Positions 8,604-17,606 of a stretch of 64,000 nucleotides of DNA are shown piece by piece. The notes beneath the pieces are model-generated. The model searched no databases. It worked only from the letters and a program-made list of their open reading frames with translations, and had not been told where the DNA came from. The first letter of the stretch is position 1. The number at the start of each line of letters is the position of its first letter. Location: the NCBI RefSeq assembly GCF_907165205.1, contig NC_058189.1:29414270-29478269 (forward strand), in the 5' to 3' direction. Source of the stretch: Coccinella septempunctata (Eukaryota > Arthropoda > Insecta > Coleoptera > Coccinellidae). Both the position numbers and the translations under genes were made by a program.

Positions 8604-9955
8604 GGGGAGAATTATGACTTTTATACGTCCATTCAAAGATTCTCAATTGCCTTCAATATATTCAGAAATGCAAAGGTTTTATGGATTTCGATTTGGGAAT
8701 GGGGTGACTGTCAAATTGTTGTTTGGAAAGTCAAAGTTTTATGAAACCTTCTGTGAGTGTTTTGTTCATTCATCAATCAATTCGTATATTGTGTCATAAA
8801 GAGACCATACCATGAAGAAATCATAAAAAAAACTTGAATAAATTATACTGACGGGCTTGAATACAGGTCTTGTATACCTCTGTACGATTTTTTTCAATTG
8901 TGGTTCTGAAAATTTTGTAAATAATATGTAAGTAACGGAATTGTGTATCCTATGACGGTAAATCGAATATTGGTTCATATCAATTTCTGATATAAATTGT
9001 ACAAATTTCACTCAGTTTATCAATTCAAAACGTTTTCACAGAAAAAACACCTTTGACGTACCTATAGCAGATAACCATATACTCTTTTATCCTAGTCAAA
9101 GCTCTATTCGTTATCCATAATTTCGAGTTCTTGTAAATTTCTTATATATTCCAAATAAAAATTTATCACATCTTATGTTCAGATGAAAACTAACATCCTG
9201 GTCACAAAACAAAACCATCCTTTTGTTTTGTCTCTCAGGATGTTTGTTTTCTGGTTCCAACAAGGTCAATATTGACATTCAATACAAGGAATAGAATTCG
9301 AATCTCGCGCCCCTAAATTATAAAACAGAAAACTGTTATTGAGCAGTTTTTCCAAAAAAAAAAAAAATTGTATTTCCAGTCTGTGCTTTTCGCGGCTTCG
9401 CGCCACCTCTCCGACGAGATCTGAAACTTTTTCAGTTATAAGATTTTTGGGGGAGAGTTTCCCATCTAAACTTGTTTCTGTGATCTGTGGTCGACAATTC
9501 CGTTATGTACATGAACATGTAACAGGTAAAGGAGGCAAGCATATAATTTTCCTCAAGGACAATGTTCGGACAGAAATACTTGGTCCGCACGGCTAATCAT
9601 CTAGGATGTGTAAATATCCTAACTGCTTACAATGATTATTCAGGTGAAACCTCAATGCTCCTTATCGAAAGAGGCCTTAGTCTCATTTCCTTGTTGGTTC
9701 GAGGTTCGATCAATCTTAGGAACTATACTCTTTTGATTCTGATTAGTAACAAATGACAAAATGTGTTTCTGCTAAGCTTTTGGTATGCGTTACCTCCTTC
9801 ATTTTGAATATTTCTATGATTAATAGCACCCATGAGGTGGGTTATTTTGAAAGACATACCTATGTGTTGTCTTTTTGAAGGAAAATTAATATTTCCCAAT
9901 CGAAAATATTAATTAGCTATCAGTAATCCTTTCATTATATAATTTTGAAACTTAC
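8604..9955. other. Intron-like sequence without recognised gene
   Basis: AT-rich. The longest plus-strand frame (9339-9596, 85 codons) starts in a poly-A/T-rich stretch and has no motif I know. A GGTTCGATC near 9700 resembles a tRNA B box, but no A box accompanies it. Confidence 0.5.
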
Positions 9956-10252
9956 TGTAGCGGTGTCGGTCAAGCTATCAATAATGCTTAAAGTAGCTGT
10001 TACTGGTATCTTCCTTGTCATGAGGGCATCTAACCAAGTTTTATTGAGGTTATTTCTGAATTCCTGATTGAAGGGCCCAGAGTATCCCAAAAATCCTACT
10101 AGTATAACAACATCGCCCACAAGACGTTCAGTTTCGGCTTTGAACTGCTGCAGCTGAGCTGTCCAACGAATTCTTTCACCCGCCAAACCATTAATGAGAG
10201 CTGTGGCTGCGTCCATCTTATTCTTAACTTTCATTGCATCATCCAAAACAGC
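9956..10252 (-). CDS. Axonemal dynein heavy chain exon (stalk end to AAA5 start)
   Basis: A 297-bp phase-0 exon on the minus strand. The acceptor TTTCAG lies at 10258-10253 and the donor GTAAGT starts at 9955. It encodes 99 residues, including LDDAMKVKNKMDAATALING, IRWTAQ, LVGDVVILVGFLGYSGPFNQ and IIDSLTDTAT. These match the conserved end of the dynein stalk coiled coil and the start of AAA5 in ciliary/flagellar dynein motors (DNAH5/8-like by overall look). The protein drives microtubule sliding in axonemes. The previous exon is 17.1 kb upstream at 27395-27532. The next exon (expected to begin near a S-E-W motif) is not in the window. Which DNAH paralogue this is cannot be settled from 145 residues. 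Confidence 0.93.
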
Positions 10253-10361
10253 CTGAAATGAATGACTTTTTTTTATATAAATCACCATTACGGGTTATCT
10301 ACGAAACTATACCGGGCTGGTGAGCCAGATATAATCAAGTGCAATGCAAAAACCGTCGGAC

Positions 10362-10421
10362 TATAATAATAATAAAAATAATAACATATATTTATTTCAA
10401 CAATTATCACAGATACATATA
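10362..10421 (-). mobile_element. 3' tail of R4/Dong-like LINE with TAA-type repeat
   Basis: On the minus strand the LINE that ends its coding region near 13267 resumes after the mariner-like insertion. It reads TTGAAATAAATATATGTTAT and runs into TTATTATTTTTATTATTATA. The same tail pattern, AAATAAATGTTATTATTATT, occurs at 63413-63438. This fits a LINE family that inserts in TAA/TTA repeats, as described for Dong. Confidence 0.65.
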
Positions 10422-10975
10422 CAGGGTGGCCATTTGAAAACGAAACAGACGAGATTACAGACGAAATAAATTTTTTCGATACAAAACAGGTCGATTTCTG
10501 TTTCGAGGGGGACAACTTAAGATGTAGGTTACGGACGCATAGCGCTTCAACCCTTGCTACTACAACCCTCACCCTCAATTTTTGAATAGGGAAGATGGGG
10601 TGAGTAATACCTCATTTGAAAGGTATTTTTATACTGATTTCAGCACAGTAATTATTTTTTCATTGTATGCATTAGTTCTCGAAATATTCATGCGTTAGTT
10701 AATTTTATCACTCAAATTAATTGTTTGCGAATAATTGACATTTCGTGCTTCCGAAACACCAAAATTTCCGTACTTGTATTTGAAATTGCAAAACATCTAC
10801 CACTGGGCAAATGAAGTCATACCGTACGTGTTAATGCTACTAGGGTCAAATGTTCGACTAGCTGTTTTATTCACTGAAATCATTCTCCAACTTTATGGTA
10901 TCAGAACGATTTGAAGTATTGATCTAAGAAATAAGACTTTTCAAAGTAAAGTAAATAATTTATCAAAAACTCACA

Positions 10976-12130
10976 TCAATTAATTAAATATTCAAATTGT
11001 TCACCATTAGCTTTCATACAATGAAATAAGTTTTGTTCGAAACGATGGCGCACATTTTGCAGCATTTCTGGAGTGATTTGACGACATTCGTTCACTATAC
11101 GTCTTCTTAAATCTTCTATGGAATCGGGCTGTGTAGAGTAAATTTTTTTCTTCAAGTGGCCCCAAAGAAAGAAATCTAGTGGTGACAGATCTGGCGATCT
11201 GGCTGGCCATTCACTGGGACCCCTTCTTCAAATCCACCGATTTGGAAACCTTTGATCCAGATATTCTCGAACTGGTAAGGCGTAGTGTGGAGGAGCTCCA
11301 TCCTGCTGAAACACAATCTGATCTTCCACATAATTTCCAGCATTGTTTTCAATAATTTCCGTCAAAATTGGATCAATGTGATTTTCCAATAAGTCCAAAT
11401 ACATATCTCCAGTAAGATTACCAGGTAAAAAGAACGGCCGACAATGTTGTCACCAAATATTCCAGCCCAAACATTGAGTTTTTGTGGTTGTTGAGTATAA
11501 ACTTCGTGGAACAATCTCGGATTAGCATCGGCCCAATAACGACAATTGTGTCGATTTACTGTGCCGTTTAGAAAGAACGAACACTCATCGGAGAAACAAA
11601 CATTGTACAGATAATTGGGATTAGCAGTTACTCGTTCACTCATTGTATCACAAAATTCAACACGACGGTCAAAATCATCTTCGTTTAGTGCGTGTGAAAG
11701 ATGGATTTTGTAAGGATGGAATTTATGATGCTTCAAATGCCTCGTTCCAGAATAGCATTTTTTCCATCTTTTCCATCTGTTACGTCAATACCGTCCAATC
11801 AGAGCGTAGATCTACGTCTATCTACGAATCAGAGCAAAGTCTGCTCGCTCTCTTTCCTCCGAGATGTAATTCTGGAACTCTACAAAAATATTTGCAATTC
11901 GAGTTCGTGTAAAACCAGATTCATGTGCTAGCTGCCTCGTACTCGTCATTGGATTCAGAGCAATCTGTCCAAGAACAGCTACTTCATTCCTTTCCATGTT
12001 TCGTTTTTTATTAGCCACGGACCCGGTTTCTTGAAACTTTGACACTAATTCCAAAACATACCTCCTATTAACATGTTTATCTAAATGTCGTTGATTGAAA
12101 AATTCTGCGGTTCTATTCGCACATTGATTG
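10976..12130 (-). pseudogene. IS630/Tc1-mariner-type transposase, frameshifted
   Basis: Reading down the minus strand: a helix-turn-helix region (FQETGSVANKKR, STRQLAHESGFTRTRIANIF) at about 12054-11880, then the first catalytic Asp block FSDECSFFLNGTVNRH, then PQKLNVWAGIFGDNIVG, then QQDGAPPHY near 11310, and SPDLSPLDFFLWGHLKKK near 11180-11150. The end ...EQFEYLIN is followed by a stop at 10976. The blocks lie in different frames, with breaks near 11.74-11.82, 11.43 and 11.22 kb. The enzyme that would cut and paste the surrounding element is therefore dead. The spacing of the last two Asp residues is about 34. Confidence 0.88.
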
Positions 12131-12510
12131 TTTGCAAAAATAGTGAAATTATTTCCACCCGCTCTGCAATTGAATAAACCATGTCGAACAATGAATTAGA
12201 ACACATACAAGTCTCGATTCAAAACTAAGAATAATTCACATGTCATAGAACCAGTAAGCCAATTTAATGATCTGTTCGTAATAAATAAAAAATTATCGAT
12301 TCTCATTTTTTTGAAAAAGATATGAATTCAATAATCAACAAAATGAAAACATTATTGAAGCCAACTGAGAAAACACTTCATAATTAACCCTTAATAACCT
12401 GAGTTATGATCACTATTCTAATTGAATAAATATTCTTTATAGAGTGTACAAGACAAAAACAACTCAATTTCTGTTTGAAAATTGTATAGTTTTTGTTTGA
12501 GAAAAATGGT

Positions 12511-12594
12511 GTTACATATATGTAACGCTAATAGCTACAGTTAATGAGAAATAAAATAGATTTGCTAGTGAAATTTGCGTTACATATGTGTAAC
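12511..12594. repeat. Pair of 16-bp palindromes
   Basis: GTTACATATATGTAAC (12511-12526) and GTTACATATGTGTAAC (12579-12594). The second sits inside CTAGTG/CACTAG flanks. Possibly protein binding sites; no proof. Confidence 0.4.
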
Positions 12595-13266
12595 ACTAGG
12601 TTATTATGGGTTAAGTCGGAAATCGTTTCACGAATTGGAACTGGAATATTTCTGTGGCATCATTAATGATTTGATTTTCTTACCTGGTAATCTAATTAGA
12701 GATATGTACGTATTTGGACTTTTTGGAGATTTCTATCGATCAAGTGTTACCGCATGTTATTGGAAAAACTGCAAGTCGTATCGAAGATAATTTAGATTGA
12801 GTTTCAGCAAGATTGAGCTCCTTCGCAATACGCTTTGTTTGTTCGACATCTTGATTAAATATTTCTGTCAGTGGATTGGAGGAAGGAATCCACAGTCATG
12901 GTTGTTTTGAAGCTCAAAATGTCGATTTTTCACAAAAAAACACTACAAGTGCCATGAAAACACCACTTCATTTTCAAATACTTAGTTGAGAATATTTCGA
13001 GAACTAATGCATAAAATGAAAAAACAATTACTGTGCTGAAATCAGTATAAAAATACCTTTCAAATGAGGTATCACTCATCTCATCTTTCCTATTCAAAAA
13101 TTGGGGGTGAGGGTTGTAGTAGCAAGGGTTGAAGCGCTATGCGTCCGTAACCTACATCTTAAGTTGTCCCCCTCGAAACAGAAATCGACCTGTCCGAGCA
13201 TTTCTATCGAAAAAATTTATTTCGTCTGTAATCTCGTCTGTTTCGTTTTCAAATGGCCACCCTGTA

Positions 13267-13873
13267 TATGAAATACAGTGATGAAATTGAAACAAGTGAA
13301 TCTACTATCCAGTACTATCCGCGTACTGGCCAATATGACCTCCTTCTGGGCCTCAGAGACAAGAGAGTTTTCCAGCTGCAGAATTTCTGTATTCTCACAT
13401 ATGTGTTCTTCAAAAAGGCTATTACCGGAGATTATGAGCGGAACGACCGTAATAGACCTGAACTGATGCATTCCCTGCATTGCAAAGGATAAATCATAGT
13501 ATTTCGTGATCTTCTCTATATAAGCCCTCGATATATTATCGTCAAATGGAACCGTTATGTCAATAATGAAACAATGTTTTTTTTCTTTTTCAATCAAGAC
13601 GATATCGGGTTTTTTGTTTGCTACAGGTCTATCTGTTAACATAGTCGTGTCCCAGTACAATTTATATTGCGCATCCTCAAGAAGTCCGTACTTGAGTGCG
13701 ATGGCTTTATGGTATATTTTAGCCATTTGGTTATATCTGTCCATATATTCACTTGGCGCTAGTATGGAGCAGGATGAGGTGACATTCTGTATGCGTTTTC
13801 TGCCCTGTCTGCATTTTCGACATAGGTCAGAAGCTAAGTTATGTCCTGCTATATTTTTCAGGTATGATCTAGT
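13267..13873 (-). pseudogene. R4/Dong-like LINE, C-terminal zinc and PD-D/E-K endonuclease region
   Basis: The minus strand encodes CRKCRQGRKRIQNVTSSC (CCHC-type finger), then LYWDTTMLTDRPVANKKPDI and CFIIDITVP, the P-D...D signature of the restriction-like endonuclease carried by R2/R4-type LINEs. The protein aligns by eye with the better-preserved copy at 30640-33387. It is cut on the 3' side by the mariner-like element and on the 5' side by a hAT element. The upstream part resumes at 23672. Confidence 0.85.
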
Positions 13874-14201
13874 CAGTGGCGGATTTACATATTTGCCACC
13901 AGTAGGCTATTCAAATTTTGCCGCCTTCACCATAATTATTTAGTTCAAAATATTAATGAAAATTTTTGTGTTAGTGAAAATGTAACTTTGAGATTTGTAC
14001 ACTGTGGTCCTAATAACTACTCATAACTATTGTGACCTAGGGAATCGATGTGTCAGTTCCCGAGTTACCAGATCATTTATACAACGCAACGATTAAGTTG
14101 AGATTTCACAAGAAATAGAACGTTTCTTTCTGAATGAAATAAAATTTAGTCATAGACTTCTCATGAGACGTACTTATGGATGTATTAATTGATATTACGT
14201 C

Positions 14202-14319
14202 TAGTTTCATAATCAAATTTAAAGTCACTTTAAGCTTGAAGCTTCCTTTAGTGTCATTTTTAGTAGGGTTAAAGGAAGCTTTAAAATTGAAGCGACTTTA
14301 GGTTTGATCATGAAACCGG
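14202..14319. mobile_element. Hairpin MITE inside hAT
   Basis: TAGTTTCATAATCAAATTTA on the left pairs with the complement of TAGGTTTGATCATGAAAC on the right. GAAGCTTCCTTTA-type arms reach inward to a short loop near 14255. Confidence 0.6.
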
Positions 14320-14484
14320 CCGTTAGTCACACAGTGATATACATTTAGTAAACTTAATTAAATTCTTTTTATTGGGTACCTACACAGTTCAAAATAGAAT
14401 ACATATATTTTAAATCAAACGAAAAAAAAAATTTAGTATCATTAAGTATGGCACACTATATATATATGGTAACTGTGAAAACCG

Positions 14485-14834
14485 TTTTTGAGTTATTAGC
14501 AAAAACTAAATTTTGACTTTGACGATTTCGAAAAGTTCTCATAACTTTTTTGTCTTTGAAGTTACAGATCTGAAACTTGAACCTTTTTTACGTAGAATCC
14601 ACTGACGAGCACCAATTATTTTTTCATTTCGAAACATTAGTTGAACTTTCGTTTTTTTGAATGCAAACTTTCATTGAATTTGTTATTTTTGAATTGGAAA
14701 AAGAGATTCTGTCAGTAGAATCTACGTATAAAGGTGACTAAGAAGGTAAGTTTCAGATATGTAACTTCAAACACAAAAAAGCAATGAGAACTTTTCGAAA
14801 TTATCAAAATCCCAATTTTTGGTTATAACTCAAA
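14485..14834. mobile_element. 350-bp inverted-repeat element inside hAT
   Basis: TTTTTGAGTTATTAGCAAAA and GAAAAGTTCTCATAACTTTT on the left arm recur inverted on the right, ending ATAACTCAAAA. The arms are about 130 bp with several mismatches. No ORF. Confidence 0.65.
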
Positions 14835-15206
14835 ATCCAGAAGTGATAGGCCGGATCTGTTTTCAGATTTGGATTAGTCATGAAGAAAGAGCTCGAGAAT
14901 GTGTCATACGTTTTCTTCTAGCTGCGATAGTTCTCGAGATTCCCTCAGTAGACAACGAATTTTGCCATCCTTGTAAATAAATCCATTGAAACGAACTTCT
15001 GGACAAATATTTCTTGAATTGTGTTTTCGTAGGAACCGAAGAAACACATCCCAACGATTCAGAATCTGGCTTCACCAACATTTTTCACCCTCACGAAGTT
15101 TCAGCATAGAGTCCAAAGCGGCCGAAATAAAAGTGAAACAGGAAAATAGTAATAATGCACTACTAGTTTAGTTTTTTTTTTATATTTAGGGAAAATCAGA
15201 TGTAGA
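14835..15206. other. hAT interior, nothing coding recognised
   Basis: A minus-strand frame at 14878-15081 has no motif I recognise. Confidence 0.5.
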
Positions 15207-15211
15207 TAGAT

Positions 15212-15635
15212 TGTACGAAACGTACAATAAATATCCAAAATTAGATATATCAAAAATTCATAAATTCAATTCAACCAAATATTTCCATTCGAAATTATTC
15301 AGATCATCCGCTTTCCATAATTCTTATTTCCTGTGTAAGTAGGCCAGGTGAGACAAAGGATTGCAATAGTTTGTTTTAATATCTAATATTCCTTAATCCA
15401 ACTGCAGCAATTTTGCAAGTAAAGAAAAATGTACTGAATATGCAAAATGTAAGACGATTTCGATTATGTGGTCTTGACGTCATTGTACAATTTGACTATA
15501 TATAGTTTGTTAGATTAGGAAATAAACGTTTATTATCAAGTGATCCGCATTATCAATCTCAATCCTCGAGTACCTAAGTTCTCACCAACCCAGAACTCTT
15601 AGAACTTGAGGTACAATTGAGATACCACCCCAACA
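15212..15635 (+). repeat. 5' LTR of BEL/Pao element B
   Basis: TGTACGAAACGTACAATAAA to ACCACCCCAACA, 424 bp, matched by 23098-23522 with about ten differences. A 5-bp target duplication TAGAT precedes it (15207-15211). TATATATAG near 15498 and AATAAA near 15521 are plausible promoter and polyadenylation signals. Confidence 0.93.
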
Positions 15636-15636
15636 T

Positions 15637-15671
15637 TGGTCCTTCGGGCCGGATCATTGGTCCTTCGAGCC
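15637..15671 (+). other. Tandem tRNA-Tyr-like primer binding sites
   Basis: TGGTCCTTCGGGCCGGAT (15637-15654) lies one base after the LTR and is followed by TGGTCCTTCGAGCC (15658-15671). Both resemble the complement of the 3' end of insect tRNA-Tyr (CCGGCTCGAAGGACCA). The second has the better match in the first 14 bases. Confidence 0.7.
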
Positions 15672-15772
15672 TACAATAAACCACCAGGGACTTTGGAATA
15701 CATCCACTGGACCAACATCATTCCGAGTCATTCGCTTGACAAGAGAAGACGTGCTACAGTGCTCCTAGTGCT

Positions 15773-15880
15773 ATAAAAGAGAAAGCGGACGAGAAAGTCG
15801 AAGTGTCATAAAAGAGAAAGCGGACGAGAAAGTCGAAGTGTCACAGTGCCGTAAAAGTGAAAGCGGAGGTGAAAGTGTAC
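15773..15880 (+). repeat. 35-bp tandem repeat in LINE 5' leader
   Basis: ATAAAAGAGAAAGCGGACGA... repeats exactly at 15773 and 15808 and degenerates in a third copy from about 15850. 5' tandem units are common in LINE promoters. Confidence 0.75.
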
Positions 15881-16179
15881 ACTGGCGAAGCTGCGGAATT
15901 TATGATTCCGTCTACGAAACTTCCGAAGTTTTTTTTGTAAGATCTATAAGTGTATGTGTTATAGAGCGGAAATTCGTTCAAATTCAGTGTATTCAGTGTC
16001 GAGTCCAGATCCCAAGATCGCTGGTTCCACGGATATCACTGGTGAGTCGATTTATTTTTCTGATAGTATAGAAAATATTTAATTTAGCCACATAGCTTAA
16101 TAGTAACATAGTAGTAAGGATTTCCAATATTCATTATTATTCCGAAATACCTCATATAGTTCAATACGGACATAAAGCC

Positions 16180-17606
16180 ATGTCGGAGGTCTCAGAGAAT
16201 GAGAGCTCCTACATGGAAGCTACGGACACCGAAGAATTCAGCGATGGAGATGCAGAGGAGCTTGTAAGGCTCAAAGAAGAGAATGGGCAGTTGAAGGCTC
16301 AAATAAATAAACTGACTGAAACCGTGTCTCAGTTGGTCGGGGAGATACGCCTCTTGAGAGAGGAAGTTAACAAGAATAAAGCTCCTCAATCCCCTAGTTT
16401 TGCTGAAATTGCAAAACAGAATACGGCACAGAAATCCCCCACATTTGCAGAAATTGCAAAGCCGGTAGCGGTCCCCAAAAATTCCTCCAACAGGAAGTAG
16501 CTCCAGAACCGGAAAAGAAGAGAAATTTTGCAACTCAAGTTGCTAAAACCCAGAACGCGCCGCCCACAAAACGCGCGCGTAAAGAAAGTTCATCTTCAGA
16601 CGAAGAGACCGCAAAAAAAGCAACGGAGTTACCTAAAAAAGATAAAATTCCACCCATCACGACGATGGGTACAGCCGATTGGGTAGAGATCTGAAAAGCT
16701 CTCTACTTGAAGAAATTCAGCTACAACAGAGCAACCGTCGTAAAAGACGGGATCAGGATCGTAGCCTCGACTGTGGACGACTACAGGAACTTAACAAAAT
16801 ATTTTGACCAGATTGGTAAGGAGTACTTCACGTACCAGATGGAGGAAGAGAAAAAGATATATGCAGTTATAAGACATCTCCCAATAGATGCTGACCTAGA
16901 TTTAATAAAAAATGATCTAAAGGTCCAAGGAATCCATGACGCCGAGGTGTCCAGAATGACATCCAATAAAACCAGAAAGTTTATACCCTTATACCTGGTA
17001 AAAACTCAGAGAAAGGAGATTTTCGAAATAAGACGCCTCTACAATCTCTGCATTGTAGTGGAATCAAAAAGAAGGGCAGAAAATCCAAGCCAATGCTTCA
17101 GATGTCAGAGGTACGGACATGCCCAAAACAAGTGCTCTTTTCCATACAGATGCGTCAAATGTTTGGGCAATCATTGCACAAAAGATTGCGAACTTACCAG
17201 AAAAGGTGAGGAGAGAAATGCCACATGCGTTCTGTGCGGTGAAGAAGGCCATCCAGCAAGCTACAAAGGATGTAGCGAATTCAAATTAGTTACAAGGAAG
17301 AGGAAAACAGGCCAGAAATCGGCTCAGCAGAGCACGATTCCTCTAAAAGTCCAGGAGAAAAAGAAGCCCACCCCCTCCAAAGTAGACGACAAGAAAAAAG
17401 AAGTACCCAAACCAGTACAGAAGAAGGAGACACCGAAAATGCCCCAAGCTAAACCTACGATCAACAAAACAAAAGAAAACAGAAAAGTCTCTGAATCCGC
17501 CGACGATTTAGACACTTTTACTGAAAAAATTTTCAACAAAATCATGTTGAAAATTGAAAGAGAGATGGAGAAAAAACTCCAAGGAATGTTCAGTAAACTG
17601 AAATAA
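16180..17606 (+). pseudogene. Jockey ORF1 (nucleic-acid-binding, CCHC), disrupted
   Basis: ORF1 opens with ATG at 16180, has an acidic start and a coiled-coil-like region (RLKEENGQLKAQINKLTETV). It then needs a frame change near 16490-16500, where the frame ends in a TAG, and crosses a TGA at about 16692 before it continues open to the TAA at 17604-17606. The C-terminal half carries three zinc knuckles: CFRCQRYGHAQNKC, CVKCLGNHCTKDC and CVLCGEEGHPASYKGC. In this clade ORF1 binds element RNA. With one frameshift and one stop this copy is inferred to make no full ORF1 protein. The ORF2 start overlaps the stop codon. Confidence 0.85.

Larger units (their letters stand above)
10422..13264 (-). 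mobile_element. Mariner-like DNA transposon with ~275-bp TIRs
   Basis: Ends CAGGGTGGCCATTTGAAAAC and its complement are flanked by TA (10420-10421, 13265-13266). The inverted repeats stay similar for about 275 bp (to about 10697 and from about 12988). The interior carries a broken IS630/Tc1-mariner-type transposase on the minus strand. Two 16-bp palindromes (12511-12526 and 12579-12594) lie in the untranslated part. It is inserted in the 3' region of an R4-like LINE. Confidence 0.93.

Noticed and set aside
9690..9712. GGTTCGATC as tRNA gene or SINE B box
   Set aside because: No A box or cloverleaf nearby.
16192..16533. 113-codon minus-strand ORF
   Set aside because: Shadow of Jockey ORF1.
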